64,000 nt of DNA from Pseudomonas fluorescens (GCF_001307275.1 NZ_CP012831.1:620001-684000), one strand, 5' to 3'; positions 40,519 through 49,610 are shown, counted from the first letter of the stretch. The notes: a model not told the origin generated them from the sequence alone. Numbers and translations are program-made.

Positions 40519-40620
40519 CTGTGGCGAGGGAGCTTGCTCCCGCTGGACGCGCCAGCGTCCCCTGCGGTTAGCAAGAGGGGCTGCTTCGCAGCCCAGCGGG
40601 AGCAAGCTCCCTCGCCACAA
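40519..40620. repeat. REP doublet, family B
   Basis: Inverted pair of the family B core GTGGCGAGGGAGCTTGCTCC between the convergent ppnP and MOSC genes. The longer spacer contains a second small palindrome. Confidence 0.88.
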
Positions 40621-40648
40621 AAGCTAGAAAAGCTGTTGCCAGATAAAC

Positions 40649-40682
40649 AAAAATGCCCGGGTCATTGGACACGGGCATTTTT
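40649..40682. terminator. bidirectional Rho-independent terminator
   Basis: AAAAATGCCCG at 40649-40659 pairs with CGGGCATTTTT at 40672-40682. The A-run on one side and T-run on the other fit termination on both strands, between the convergent ppnP and MOSC genes. Confidence 0.9.
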
Positions 40683-40696
40683 GTTCACGGTTCTTT

Positions 40697-41506
40697 TTAT
40701 TCGAGCACTTCAACCGGCATGCCGACTTCAAGCCGACCGTTGCTGTCGTTGACCAGGTTCTGGCCGAACATCGCACCGTCCGGCGTCGAACGGTATTGCT
40801 GCAACGTGGCAAAGGGTTCGCGATTCGGATCGCGTTCGCCGGTGTGCGGATCGACCGTGGTCATGATGCAACGCGAGCAGGGCTTGACCAGCCGGAACTC
40901 CACCTCGCCGATACGAATACGCTTCCAACCGTCCTCGGCAAACGCCTCGCTGCCCTCCACCACCAGGTTGGGACGAAAGCGCAACATCTCCAGCGAGCGG
41001 CCGACCCGGGTCGACAGGTCCTGCAATGAGGCCTGGCCAATCAGCAGCAGGGGGAAACCATCGGCAAAGGCGACCTTGTCGTCATCCTTGCCATAACCGG
41101 CGGCGGTGGTGCGCGCCAGTTCCACCGGCACATGCACCAGCCGCGTGGGGCTGCCGATGAATTCGCTGACCCAGGCCGCCGCCTCATCACCGGCATCCGG
41201 CACACGCAAGGTGTCACGCCAGATGATCACACCGCGCCGCTGCTCTTGCTGGGTGGGTGGCAGCGGCACATCGATGGCGCCATGGCCCGGCGCGCTGAGC
41301 GTCAGGCCACCCGCCTCGTTCCACAAGGCCGAAAGCTGGCTCATCTTCGCCACGGCGCGCTGGGTCAGGAACCGCCCCGTGCCCTCATCCACCAGCATCC
41401 AGCGCCGATCGCCGTCCAGCCCTAGCTTGTCCAGGCCAATCTGCTGCAGGGGCTGGCCCTTGCCGGACTTCAACGGATACCGATACAGAGCGCTCAGCCG
41501 CAACAT
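40697..41506 (-). CDS. MOSC domain protein, YcbX-like
   Basis: The 269-residue protein has the MOSC N-terminal beta-barrel (LSALYRYPLKSGKGQPL; GDRRWMLVDE) and the MOSC domain proper with the conserved Cys in VKPCSRCIMTTVDP. Relatives are molybdenum-cofactor enzymes that reduce N-hydroxylated bases and amidoximes. E. coli YcbX is longer (about 370) because of a C-terminal ferredoxin domain; this one ends after the MOSC domain, so it needs a separate electron donor. The ATG at 41506 was preferred over the upstream frame opening at 41527. A bidirectional terminator closes the gene. Confidence 0.9.
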   Translation of the reverse strand: MLRLSALYRYPLKSGKGQPLQQIGLDKLGLDGDRRWMLVDEGTGRFLTQRAVAKMSQLSALWNEAGGLTLSAPGHGAIDVPLPPTQQEQRRGVIIWRDTLRVPDAGDEAAAWVSEFIGSPTRLVHVPVELARTTAAGYGKDDDKVAFADGFPLLLIGQASLQDLSTRVGRSLEMLRFRPNLVVEGSEAFAEDGWKRIRIGEVEFRLVKPCSRCIMTTVDPHTGERDPNREPFATLQQYRSTPDGAMFGQNLVNDSNGRLEVGMPVEVLE

Positions 41507-41577
41507 GGTCAACTTCCCCGGTGGCAAAAAAATGCCACCTTATACGAGCCGGCCATTGAAGCAAACCACCATCGGGT

Positions 41578-42501
41578 TCAGTCGAGCATCAGCCGCTGGC
41601 GCACCACATCGACCAGCTTGTCCGGCTGGAATTTGGAGAGGAAGTTGTCGCAACCGACCTTCTTGACCATCGAATCGTTGAAGCTGCCGGACAGCGAGGT
41701 GTGCAGTACGACATAGAGCCCACGCAAACGCGGGTCGTTGCGGATTTCAGTGGTCAAGCGGTAGCCGTCCATTTCCGGCATTTCGGCATCGGTGAAGATC
41801 ATCAACAATTTGTCGGTCATGACCTCGCCGGTATCGGCCCAGGCCTTGAGCATGTTCAGGGCCTTCAGGCCGTCGCTGGCGATGTGCATTTTCACGCCCA
41901 GTTGACCGAGGGTGTCGCGCAATTGCGAGAGCGCGACGTTGGAGTCGTCCACCAGCAGCACTTCGCGGCCACGGGCACGCTCCAGCACCGGGTCTTCGAG
42001 TTTGTCCCGGGAGACCTTGGCGTTGTACGGCACGATTTCGGCCAGGACTTTTTCCACGTCGATGATTTCCACCAACTGATCGTCCACCTTGCTGATGGCG
42101 GTCAGGTAGTGCTCGCGGCCGGCGCTGGTCGGCGGTGGCAGGATGGCTTCCCAGTTCATGTTGACGATACGGTCGACGCCGCCCACCAGGAACGCCTGAA
42201 CCGAACGGTTGTATTCGGTCACGATAATGGTGCTGTTGGCGCCCGGCACCAGCGGACGCATGCCAATGGCCTGGGACAGGTCGATCACCGGCAGCGTCTG
42301 GCCTCGCAGATTGACCACGCCGCACACGAACGGGTGACGTTGCGGCATCAGGGTCAACTTCGGCAGTTGCAGGACTTCCTGGACCTTGAATACGTTAATG
42401 GCAAACAACTGCCGACCCGCCAGGCGAAACATGAGAATTTCCAGGCGATTCTCACCCACCAGTTGGGTTCGTTGATCTACTGTGTCGAGAATGCCGGCCA
42501 T
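41578..42501 (-). CDS. cheV: chemotaxis coupling protein CheV
   Basis: The 307-residue protein has a CheW-like domain (residues about 20-165, with QLFAINVFKVQEVLQLP and GVVNLRGQTLPVIDL) followed by a receiver domain (about 178-300) with the phosphoacceptor in IFTDAEMPEMDGYR (Asp238). CheV couples receptors to CheA and can act as a phosphate sink. The ATG at 42501 follows CAGGAG; an upstream in-frame start at 42555 lacks a comparable site. It is monocistronic and outside any che operon, as is usual for the several CheV paralogues of pseudomonads. Confidence 0.93.
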   Translation of the reverse strand: MAGILDTVDQRTQLVGENRLEILMFRLAGRQLFAINVFKVQEVLQLPKLTLMPQRHPFVCGVVNLRGQTLPVIDLSQAIGMRPLVPGANSTIIVTEYNRSVQAFLVGGVDRIVNMNWEAILPPPTSAGREHYLTAISKVDDQLVEIIDVEKVLAEIVPYNAKVSRDKLEDPVLERARGREVLLVDDSNVALSQLRDTLGQLGVKMHIASDGLKALNMLKAWADTGEVMTDKLLMIFTDAEMPEMDGYRLTTEIRNDPRLRGLYVVLHTSLSGSFNDSMVKKVGCDNFLSKFQPDKLVDVVRQRLMLD

Positions 42502-42980
42502 CGATGACTCCTGGGCTTGTTCGGATGAATCCAATAAAACCGATATCGGCTGCACGAACCGATTCTTGACCCCGGATTAAAATACAAGTGGGGAATTGAT
42601 ATCACATTAACATCATGTTTTACTGGCTTCACGATTTCATCTGCTGTTTATCCCGCTGCGCGACTCCGGTTTGCGCACTAAGTTCCCCTGTCTAAGGGAT
42701 TCCCCTAGGCACAATCAGGTCCAACCTGATATTCCCGTTATCCAATAGCCATTAATGTGACGCCATTCTCATTGCTGAACGGAGTCAGGCTTTTGTGCGC
42801 GACCACAGGACATCGGACCTGCAGCCTTTCGGCCGATCCCACCCGTGCAATCGTTTACGAATTCACCTTCGCTGAACGGCACGGGCGTGTATTCGCGCGT
42901 CCGTCCGCGGTCGACCTTGAGATCCAGCCGTTCGCCATACGCGGTTTCCTTTCGCCTGACATGATGTTGTGGAGATAAGC
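42502..42980. other. 479-base regulatory gap between cheV and an unknown gene
   Basis: The stretch 42560-42760 is clearly AT-richer than its surroundings and should hold the cheV promoter and that of the plus-strand gene at 42981. A perfect dyad ATCAGGT-CCA-ACCTGAT lies at 42714-42730. A 73-codon frame at 42757-42978 lacks a ribosome binding site and family features, so I do not call it. Confidence 0.5.
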
Positions 42981-43451
42981 ATGCCGAACGATCGTAGGAA
43001 CTGGAGTCAACGTCTTCCCGAACTTCTGATCGAGGCCGAGACACTGCTGGCCAAGTCGGAGGAATGCCTGAGCCATCTGCAATTGATCAACAATGACAAG
43101 GACGCCATCGATTGCATGCTCAGCACCTTGCTGAAACTGGCAAACAAGACCAATGCCCTGGCGCTGGAAGCCGTTTCGGAGTTTTCCCTGCATATCCATG
43201 GCTTGCTCAGTCATGCGCAAAACCACATGGAATTGCATGACCAGGCCCTGGATGCCTTGAAGGATTGCTTCACCCTGATGGCCTGGCAATTGGAACTGGT
43301 CGACCACACCACCGGCCAGTTGAGCCTGGACAACAGCGAACAAACGTCCTTGATCGAGGCATTCGCTTTCCAGGTCGGCCAGAGTCCCGACCAGGCATTG
43401 GCCGCGTCACGTCCACTGGCGCTGGTGTCTTATCCCCAGAAACAAGCCTGA
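42981..43451 (+). CDS. uncharacterised all-helical cytoplasmic protein
   Basis: I do not recognise this 156-residue protein. It has a ribosome binding site (GGAGATAA) ahead of the ATG at 42981. It has no signal peptide or membrane segment. The sequence is mostly amphipathic helix, with His-rich stretches FSLHIHGLLSHAQNHMELHD near the middle. A helical bundle such as an Hpt-like phosphotransfer or an adaptor domain is possible, but the standard Hpt histidine motif (HxLKG) is absent. It precedes a NarL-type sensor kinase and response regulator on the same strand, with 220 bases between. I have no function for it. Confidence 0.65.
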   Translation: MPNDRRNWSQRLPELLIEAETLLAKSEECLSHLQLINNDKDAIDCMLSTLLKLANKTNALALEAVSEFSLHIHGLLSHAQNHMELHDQALDALKDCFTLMAWQLELVDHTTGQLSLDNSEQTSLIEAFAFQVGQSPDQALAASRPLALVSYPQKQA

Positions 43452-43671
43452 CACGATGGCAATGCGCCTGCTCCCCAGTGCTCTCACGGCACCATGCCGA
43501 GCGCGACCAACGATAGGCGAAGTGGTACTATCTCCCGCGTCAGCCACTTCCAGGCAGCGCCGTAATAGCCGCCAACCGAAGCTGCCTTCGACTTGAAACG
43601 TTTACCCGACCCGGCCTGTCAGATGCGCTGACCGGCCTGCCCGCAGCGAACATTCATTGGCTCCATCCGCT

Positions 43672-44565
43672 ATGCACGCCAGCCTCAAGTCATTCATCAC
43701 CTGGCCTCCCTCCCGAGAAAACGCCCGTCGCTTCACATTATTATTGTGCATGTGCTCGACCCTCGGCTGCCTGCTGACCTACCTGTACGCCCACACGGTG
43801 CCGCTGGGCCTGCTGGCCGTGAATGTCGCGGCCTTGAGCTGTGTCTGGATCCACCATCGATTGTCGCGCAAGTCCATCAAGTTCCAGCCCCAGGAGCTGG
43901 CCGAGCGGTTGCTCGAGGTCCAGGAGAATGAGCGCCATCGGCTCAGCCGCGAATTGCACGACGACATTGGCCAATTGCTGACCGCGGCGAAACTGCAAGG
44001 CGAATGGCTCAAGCGGCGGATGCCGGAAGAATTGCAAGGTCAGTGCGCACTCCTGTGCGAAACCCTGGACGAAACCCTCAACAAGGTCCGCGACGTATCG
44101 GCGATCCTCAACCCCAGGGAGCTGACCAGCCTCGGGCTTGAGGCCAGCCTGCGGGCGCACCTGCTCAAGACCCTGGCCAACGCCCCGCTGAAGTGGAGCC
44201 TCGATTGCCAGCAGCGCATGACCGGTATCCCGGAGGAGATGTCAGTCGCGGTGTTCCGGATCACCCAGGAAGCGATCACCAATATCTTGCGCCATGCCCG
44301 GGCGACGAATCTGCTGGTACGCCTGCAACGCCAGCCCGACGGCCTGACCCTGCTGATCAGCGACGACGGCCAGGGATTTGTCCCGGCCAGCCACCCCGCT
44401 CGCGAAGGTCAACGGGGCATGGCCGGCATGTTGGAGCGGGTCGAACAATTGGGCGGCACCCTCAAGGTCGTGAGCGAGGCCGGCAAAGGCACGCACATCG
44501 AAGCACGCTTTCCCTGGGCGCCGCGTGCCCTGGAGCGAGCCAGTAAGAATAAGGTTCTCCTTTGA
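43672..44565 (+). CDS. NarL-type sensor histidine kinase (HisKA_3)
   Basis: The 297-residue kinase has two hydrophobic segments close together (about residues 20-37 and 40-60) and almost no periplasmic loop, so it senses a membrane or cytoplasmic signal. The HisKA_3 box is ERHRLSRELHDDIGQLLTAAK with His96, and the HATPase domain has ITQEAITNILRHA, DDGQGF and GMAGMLERVEQLGG. The ATG at 43672 was chosen; a TTG at 43657 is in frame and neither has a strong Shine-Dalgarno. The stop overlaps the regulator start by four bases. Confidence 0.88.
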   Translation: MHASLKSFITWPPSRENARRFTLLLCMCSTLGCLLTYLYAHTVPLGLLAVNVAALSCVWIHHRLSRKSIKFQPQELAERLLEVQENERHRLSRELHDDIGQLLTAAKLQGEWLKRRMPEELQGQCALLCETLDETLNKVRDVSAILNPRELTSLGLEASLRAHLLKTLANAPLKWSLDCQQRMTGIPEEMSVAVFRITQEAITNILRHARATNLLVRLQRQPDGLTLLISDDGQGFVPASHPAREGQRGMAGMLERVEQLGGTLKVVSEAGKGTHIEARFPWAPRALERASKNKVLL

Positions 44566-45221
44566 TTTGTAATTTGCTCCTGGTAGATGACCACTCCCTG
44601 ATCAGGGCCGGCGTACGAGCTCTGGTCATGGATATCCCGGACTATGCCGTGATCGGCGAAGCCAATGACGGCACACAATTGGTGGAACTGGTAGAACGAC
44701 TGAACCCCGACATCGTGCTGCTGGACATTTCCATGAAGGACACCAGCGGCCTGGATGCCTTGCAACAGCTCAAGCGGGTGCGCCCCCACAGCAAGGTGCT
44801 GATCCTGTCGATGCATACGGATCCTGCGCTGATCATGCAGGCGCTGGAATCAGGCGCCCATGGCTACCTGCTCAAGGACACCACCGCCACCGAGCTGAAA
44901 CACGCCCTGGAAGCGTTGCGCAATGACGAACGCTACCTGAGCCCGGCCATCGCCCACACGGTGATCAACCAGGCGCTGACCCGCGTCCAGAAACACCAGC
45001 CGGACCCTGCCCAGGCCCATAACCTGACGGCACGCCAGCTGGAAATCCTGCGGCTGATCGTGCGCGGCAAGTCCACTCGGGAAATTGCCAATGGGCTGAA
45101 CCTGAGCGTCAAGACCGTGGAAACCCACCGGGCGCAAGTCATGAAGCGCTTGCAGATCCATGACGTGGCCGGCCTTGTGCTGTTCGCGGTGCGCGAGCAA
45201 ATCATCAGCCTGGATGACTGA
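44562..45221 (+). CDS. LuxR/NarL-family response regulator
   Basis: The 219-residue regulator has a receiver domain with Asp55 (IVLLDISMKDTSGLDAL) and a C-terminal LuxR helix-turn-helix (TARQLEILRLIVRGKSTREIANGLNLSVKTVETHRAQVMKRL, cited by its ends TARQLEILRL and VETHRAQVMKRL). The start codon is TTG, set by the TTGA overlap with the kinase stop, with AAGG upstream. It forms a translationally coupled pair with the kinase. Its last 17 bases overlap the convergent yegS gene. Target genes are unknown. Confidence 0.9.
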   Translation: MICNLLLVDDHSLIRAGVRALVMDIPDYAVIGEANDGTQLVELVERLNPDIVLLDISMKDTSGLDALQQLKRVRPHSKVLILSMHTDPALIMQALESGAHGYLLKDTTATELKHALEALRNDERYLSPAIAHTVINQALTRVQKHQPDPAQAHNLTARQLEILRLIVRGKSTREIANGLNLSVKTVETHRAQVMKRLQIHDVAGLVLFAVREQIISLDD

Positions 45222-46122
45222 GCGCCGTCGCGCCGCCCAACAGCGGCGAATCGGACGGCAGGTGCAGCCGCAGCGCCTTCGGGCGGACAGTGAAGCGCAG
45301 GGTGTCGACCTGCAACGGTTCGCCATCGAGGTTGATGTCCAGGCCTTGCGCGACCTTGATTTCCACCCATGGCAAGCGCGCGCGGACAAACATGTTGTCG
45401 ATGCCCAGGCCGCCTGCCAGCAAGTCCTTCAACGTACTGACCACTTCCTGGGGCGCCGGCAGGATGCTGATGTCCAGCAACCCATCATCAGCCAACGCTT
45501 GCGGGCACAGCACATGGCCTCCCCCCGCCTGCCGGCCATTACCGATGCCCAGCGCGAGCAAATCGCCCTGCCAGTAAAAATCGGGGCCCTGCAACTCACC
45601 ATAGGCGGTACTCAGTTCACTGAATCGGGACAGGCCCGTGAACAGGTAGGCGGCGCCACCCAAGACCTTCTTGAGATCCTCGGAGGTGTTCGCCGTCACC
45701 TGGCTGCCAAAACCGCCAGTGGCCATGTTCAGGAAAATCCGCCCACCGACGTCACCCACATCAACGGCCTGGGGCGCAACGTCCAATAGATCCAGGGCCT
45801 GCGCGGGTTCCAACGGAACACCCGCCGCCCGGGCGAAATCATTGGCCGTGCCCAGCGGCAGCAGTACCAGGCTGGCATCGCTGGACTTGTGGACGATCGC
45901 CTCGGCGATATCACGCAAGGTTCCATCACCGCCGCCGGCGATCAGTCGCGTATAACCGGCATCCAGGGCTTCATCGACACATCGCTGGGCATCACCGGCT
46001 TCCCAGGTCAACCGTACCGCCAGCTCCCAGCCCTGTTCGCGCTTGAGCATCACTGCCGAGCGAACCTCTTCGTTGAGCGCTTGCTTGCCATGCAGAATCA
46101 ACAGCGCCTTGCCTTTGCTCAT
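45205..46122 (-). CDS. yegS: lipid kinase YegS
   Basis: The 305-residue diacylglycerol-kinase-like protein has the catalytic motifs LIAGGGDGTLRDIAEA and LPLGTANDFARA in the N-terminal domain and the LDGE motif (NLDGEPLQVDTLRF) near the C-terminus. E. coli YegS phosphorylates phosphatidylglycerol in vitro. Start at ATG 46122 because GGAGA precedes it; an in-frame codon at 46137 is less likely. It converges with the response regulator gene and overlaps it by 17 bases. Confidence 0.93.
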   Translation of the reverse strand: MSKGKALLILHGKQALNEEVRSAVMLKREQGWELAVRLTWEAGDAQRCVDEALDAGYTRLIAGGGDGTLRDIAEAIVHKSSDASLVLLPLGTANDFARAAGVPLEPAQALDLLDVAPQAVDVGDVGGRIFLNMATGGFGSQVTANTSEDLKKVLGGAAYLFTGLSRFSELSTAYGELQGPDFYWQGDLLALGIGNGRQAGGGHVLCPQALADDGLLDISILPAPQEVVSTLKDLLAGGLGIDNMFVRARLPWVEIKVAQGLDINLDGEPLQVDTLRFTVRPKALRLHLPSDSPLLGGATALSHPG

Positions 46123-46552
46123 CGTGGTCTCCGTCATTGGAAGGTTCAGGCATGGGACCGCTCATTGGCGCGAAAAAGCCCGGCGCGTCTCAATTTATTA
46201 AACGAGCAGGACGACTGGTCCGATCGACACGCCCTGATTCGAAGAGTTTTCTTACAAGATCTGGCGAATCAGCTCAATTGACCCTCTAGCGGTATTGAGA
46301 CACCTTGGCTTCATGTTTTGCTGGATCGCTTAAACCCTCATCACACAAGGAAGCATTCTCCCATGGATGGATACGTCACGGCCCGCAGGGGCCGGATCAG
46401 TCGCTCGAACAGTTATGGCCAAGGGGATGGACCGTCCCATGCATAACCGTGAATACAAGCTGTCGCCCCGGCCGCTCGCGTCCTTTGGAAGCGGGCGGGC
46501 CGATACTCGAAACGAATGCAAAAGTTGCAGTAATCCCGTTGGAGGAATTGAT
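46123..46552. other. 430-base gap between yegS and a small membrane protein gene
   Basis: It must hold the divergent promoters of yegS and of the small gene at 46553. I see no REP element or clear terminator. From 46367 a plus-strand frame runs in phase with the small gene, but it lacks a good ribosome binding site and looks unlike a protein family, so a long 5' leader is the simpler reading. Confidence 0.5.
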
Positions 46553-46747
46553 TTGGAACCGCGCGTCGTTGAACTGGAAACCCACCTCAAATACATCCGC
46601 AAAGACATGGATGAAATACGCACCGACGTCAAGGTGATCCGCCACAGGCTGGCCTATTCGGCTGGCGCCGCGGCGGTGGTGCTCGGTTTGCTGGGCTGGA
46701 TTGCCAACAATCGATTCGATCAGTTGGTGACGCTGCTCACGCGGTAA
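46553..46747 (+). CDS. small coiled-coil membrane protein (XhlA-like)
   Basis: The 64-residue protein starts at a TTG behind a strong GGAGGA (spacing 7). Residues about 1-35 are a charged heptad-like helix (VVELETHLKYIRKDMDEIR) and residues about 38-55 a membrane segment (SAGAAAVVLGLLGWIA). The layout is like XhlA/hemolysin-type small proteins. Longer versions starting at 46438 or 46367 are in frame but have poor starts. No function is known. Confidence 0.7.
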   Translation: MEPRVVELETHLKYIRKDMDEIRTDVKVIRHRLAYSAGAAAVVLGLLGWIANNRFDQLVTLLTR

Positions 46748-46763
46748 AGGTGAGGCGCGCAAA

Positions 46764-46786
46764 GGCCCGGACGTCCAACCCGGGCC
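46764..46786. terminator. GC-rich hairpin between convergent genes
   Basis: GGCCCGG pairs with CCGGGCC across nine bases. There is no T-run, so it may be a weak terminator or message-end stabiliser between the small membrane protein gene and moeA. Confidence 0.45.
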
Positions 46787-46805
46787 GGAGAACACCTGCC
46801 AGGTG

Positions 46806-48032
46806 CTAGCCCAGGATTTCGCTCAAGGGAATGAAGCCCACTTCGTTGCCCTCCACCAGCGTCTGCCCTTCGAGCACCTCGACCAACCCATCGGCCCAGG
46901 CCGCGCTGCGCAGAACACCCGAGCTCTGGTTTCGGTAGATGATCGCTCGACCATTCTCCATACGGCCTCGCAGGTATTCTCGGCGACTGCCCGCCTTTGG
47001 CCAGGCGAAACCGGCCGGCACCTTGAACTTGAGTGGCGCCACCGACTGAACGCCTTGGCGTCTCAATAGGTAAGGCCTTGCCAGCAGGGCAAACGTCACG
47101 AGGGTCGAAGCGGGGTTTCCAGGCAGGCCTATGACCGGCACGCCACGGTAATGCCCGAACGTCAGCGGCTTACCCGGTTTGATGGCGAGTTTCCACAGCG
47201 CCAGCTCGCCGTCCTCGCGCAAGGCGATCCCCAGGAAGTCCGCCTCTCCCACCGATACCCCCCCGGTGGACAGGATCAGATCGACATCCGATAACTGTGC
47301 CAGGCGCTCGCGGGTGGCCGACAAATCGTCGGGCAGGATACCCGCGTCAACCACTTCACAGCCCATGCGTTGCAGCCAGCCACACAACAGCACGCGGTTG
47401 CTGTTGTAGATCTGGCCAGGACCCAACGCCTGACCGGGCTCGACCAGTTCATCGCCCGTGGACAGGACGGCGACGCGTGCCTTGCGCACCACCTCCAGCG
47501 ATGCACAGCCCAAGGATGCCGCCAAGCCCAGCTCGATCGGCCCCAGGCGAGTCCCGGCAGAAAGGACTTGCTCGCCAACGGTGGTCTCCTGTCCCTGGGG
47601 ACGAATGTTCTGCCCACTGACCATGGGCTCGGTAAACCGCACCCGCTGGTCGCTTTCAACCACGGCGTTTTCCTGCATCTCGACGCAATCGGCTCCGGCA
47701 GGGACTGGCGCCCCCGTGAAGATCCGCGCGCAGGTACCAACGGCCAACGGCTCCGGAGCCTGGCCGGCGAAAATCCGCTGGCTGACCACCAACGGCTCGC
47801 CATTCCAGTCCGCCAGCCGCAAGGCATAGCCATCCATGGCGCTGTTGGGCCATGGCGGCAAATCAAGGGTCGATACCAGGTCCTCGGCGAGCACTCGCCC
47901 TGACGCCGCGGCCAAAGGCAAATGTTCGCGCTGAACAATCGGTGTGGCCGCCGCCATCTCGAGCAGCCGCTCCAACGCCACCTCAACGGCCATCAAGGCG
48001 CCGGCCTTGCCCGGTTTACCCACGGGATTCAC
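46806..48032 (-). CDS. moeA: molybdopterin molybdenumtransferase MoeA
   Basis: The 408-residue enzyme inserts molybdate into adenylylated molybdopterin. Family marks are PPWPNSAMDGYAL, TGDELVEPGQALGPGQIYNSN, STGGVSVGEADFL and GLPGNPAS. The start is a GTG at 48032, inside the moaB end (overlap 17 bases); an ATG at 47993 is also possible. It forms an operon with moaB and is divergent from mobA, so three cofactor genes share one region. Pseudomonads often have a second moeA, so this may be the moeA2 copy. Confidence 0.93.
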   Translation of the reverse strand: MNPVGKPGKAGALMAVEVALERLLEMAAATPIVQREHLPLAAASGRVLAEDLVSTLDLPPWPNSAMDGYALRLADWNGEPLVVSQRIFAGQAPEPLAVGTCARIFTGAPVPAGADCVEMQENAVVESDQRVRFTEPMVSGQNIRPQGQETTVGEQVLSAGTRLGPIELGLAASLGCASLEVVRKARVAVLSTGDELVEPGQALGPGQIYNSNRVLLCGWLQRMGCEVVDAGILPDDLSATRERLAQLSDVDLILSTGGVSVGEADFLGIALREDGELALWKLAIKPGKPLTFGHYRGVPVIGLPGNPASTLVTFALLARPYLLRRQGVQSVAPLKFKVPAGFAWPKAGSRREYLRGRMENGRAIIYRNQSSGVLRSAAWADGLVEVLEGQTLVEGNEVGFIPLSEILG

Positions 48033-48555
48033 AAGGGGCTGCCTGTTTCAAATGGGCCACGAAGTTGCACGGACGATGCCGCACATCCAATTGTTCGGCC
48101 AGGATCCCATCCCATCCGGTACGCACCGCATTGGTCGACCCCGGCAGGCAACATACCAGCGTGCCATTGGCCAGGCCCGCCAGCGCGCGGGACTGCACAG
48201 TGGAAGTGCCGATGTCGGCCACTGATATTTGCCGGAACAACTCGCCAAACCCATCGACCTGCTTGTCCAGCAGACACGTGACGGCTTCCGGCGTGCTGTC
48301 ACGCCCCGTGAAACCGGTGCCGCCAGTGATCAGCACCACTTGCACCACGTCTTCGGCAATCCAGGTCGCGACTTGCGCCCGGATCTTGTACAAATCATCT
48401 TTGAGCAGGACCCGCGCCGCCAGGTTGTGGCCAGCCGCCGTGAGCCGATCGACGAAGACCTGCCCGGACGTATCGGTTTCCAGGGTACGGGTGTCACTGA
48501 CTGTCAGCACCGCGATATTGAGCGGCACGAAAGGTACATCAGCCTTGGCTTTCAT
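48016..48555 (-). CDS. moaB: molybdenum cofactor biosynthesis protein B
   Basis: The 179-residue protein is a MogA/MoaB-type molybdopterin adenylyltransferase: IAVLTVSDTRTLETDTSG, VVLITGGTGFTGRDSTPEAV and LPGSTNAVRTGWDGIL are all present. It prepares molybdopterin for metal insertion by MoeA, encoded by the overlapping next gene. E. coli MoaB is catalytically inactive, but the Pseudomonas copy may be active. It is divergent from mobA across 78 bases. Confidence 0.94.
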   Translation of the reverse strand: MKAKADVPFVPLNIAVLTVSDTRTLETDTSGQVFVDRLTAAGHNLAARVLLKDDLYKIRAQVATWIAEDVVQVVLITGGTGFTGRDSTPEAVTCLLDKQVDGFGELFRQISVADIGTSTVQSRALAGLANGTLVCCLPGSTNAVRTGWDGILAEQLDVRHRPCNFVAHLKQAAPCESRG

Positions 48556-48633
48556 AGGCTCGTCCAGTTGTAGAGGAAACAGCCCGGTGTTATATCACAG
48601 CGCTTCATTTTTTCGCCCGTGCGGAGACACGCC

Positions 48634-49236
48634 ATGACCTCGATTACGCCGCTGCCATCCTGCTCCATTCTGCTCTTGGCGGGTGGCCGCGGGCAACGCA
48701 TGGGCGGACAGGACAAAGGCCTGGTGCACTGGCAAGGCGAACCGCTGATTGCCCATATCCATCGCCAGACTCGCGCCATGAGCGATGACCTGATCATTTC
48801 CTGCAACCGTAATGCGCAACGTTATGCAGCGTATGCCGATCAGTTGGTGCATGACGAGGAAGGTGACTTTCCCGGGCCACTGGCGGGCATCCGGGCAGGT
48901 CTCAAGGCTGCGAGGCACCCGTATTTGCTGGTGCTGCCGTGCGACGTGCCGCAGGTCGACGCCAGCCTGCTCGACAACATGCGCAGGACGGCCAGCCAGC
49001 ACCCCGATCAGCCATTGATGGTGCGGCACGGCGAGCATTGGGAACCGCTGCTGTGTGTCATCCCGTTGGCCCTGGCAACGAGCTTCGAAAAAGCCTGGAG
49101 CGAAGGCGAGCGCAGCCCCGGTCGGGTTATGCGCGCGCTGCACGCCGTTGCCTTGCAATGCCCCGCCGACGATCCGCGGCTGGCCAATCTGAACACCCCG
49201 GAGTTACTGGTCCGACATAAAGGCGTGTCAGATTGA
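48634..49236 (+). CDS. mobA: molybdenum cofactor guanylyltransferase MobA
   Basis: The 200-residue protein has the nucleotidyltransferase signature [17 protein letters not shown] and the [10 protein letters not shown] and LPCDVPQVD segments. It attaches GMP to molybdenum cofactor, giving the MGD form used by DMSO-reductase-family enzymes. The ATG at 48634 follows GGAGA. It is divergent from moaB-moeA. Confidence 0.95.
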   Translation: MTSITPLPSCSILLLAGGRGQRMGGQDKGLVHWQGEPLIAHIHRQTRAMSDDLIISCNRNAQRYAAYADQLVHDEEGDFPGPLAGIRAGLKAARHPYLLVLPCDVPQVDASLLDNMRRTASQHPDQPLMVRHGEHWEPLLCVIPLALATSFEKAWSEGERSPGRVMRALHAVALQCPADDPRLANLNTPELLVRHKGVSD

Positions 49237-49311
49237 CACTAGCCAGGAACTTGCGCGCAATGTATACGTCTGAAGGTCAGTAACTTGAAGAATCCATTTC
49301 GGAGAAACACC

Positions 49312-49533
49312 ATGACACAACGGACCCTCGCCACGTTCATGCTCGCTCTGGGCCTCGCCACCCTTGCCGGGTGCGCTTCGCCAACAGTGATCACCTTGAA
49401 TGACGGTCGCGAAATCCAGGCCGTCGATACCCCTCATTACGATGAAGAAAGCGGCTTCTACGAATTCGAGCAACTGGATGGCAAGCAGACTCGCGTGAAC
49501 AAGGATCAGGTTCGTACCGTTAAAGACCTGTAA
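49312..49533 (+). CDS. YgdI/YgdR-family lipoprotein
   Basis: The 73-residue protein has a lipoprotein signal with lipobox LAGC (Cys about 20) and the YgdI/YgdR SH3-like domain (ITLNDGREIQAVDTPHYDEESGFYEFE and QVRTVKDL ends). It is probably anchored in the outer membrane. The ATG at 49312 follows GGAGAAA; an ATG at 49285 is in frame but less likely. A strong terminator follows. Confidence 0.92.
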   Translation: MTQRTLATFMLALGLATLAGCASPTVITLNDGREIQAVDTPHYDEESGFYEFEQLDGKQTRVNKDQVRTVKDL

Positions 49534-49557
49534 TCTTCAACGCTACCGCCAGATACG

Positions 49558-49586
49558 AAAAGCCCGCAGCATTTGCGGGCTTTTTT
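49558..49586 (+). terminator. Rho-independent terminator of the lipoprotein gene
   Basis: AGCCCGCA (49561-49568) pairs with TGCGGGCT (49574-49581), preceded by an A-run and followed by a T-run, so it may serve both strands. Confidence 0.9.
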
Positions 49587-49610
49587 ATGCCTGGTCGAAA
49601 ACCATGGGCA

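Noticed and set aside
42757..42978. 73-codon plus-strand frame just before the unknown gene at 42981
   Set aside because: No ribosome binding site, no recognisable family, and it runs through what looks like the promoter region.
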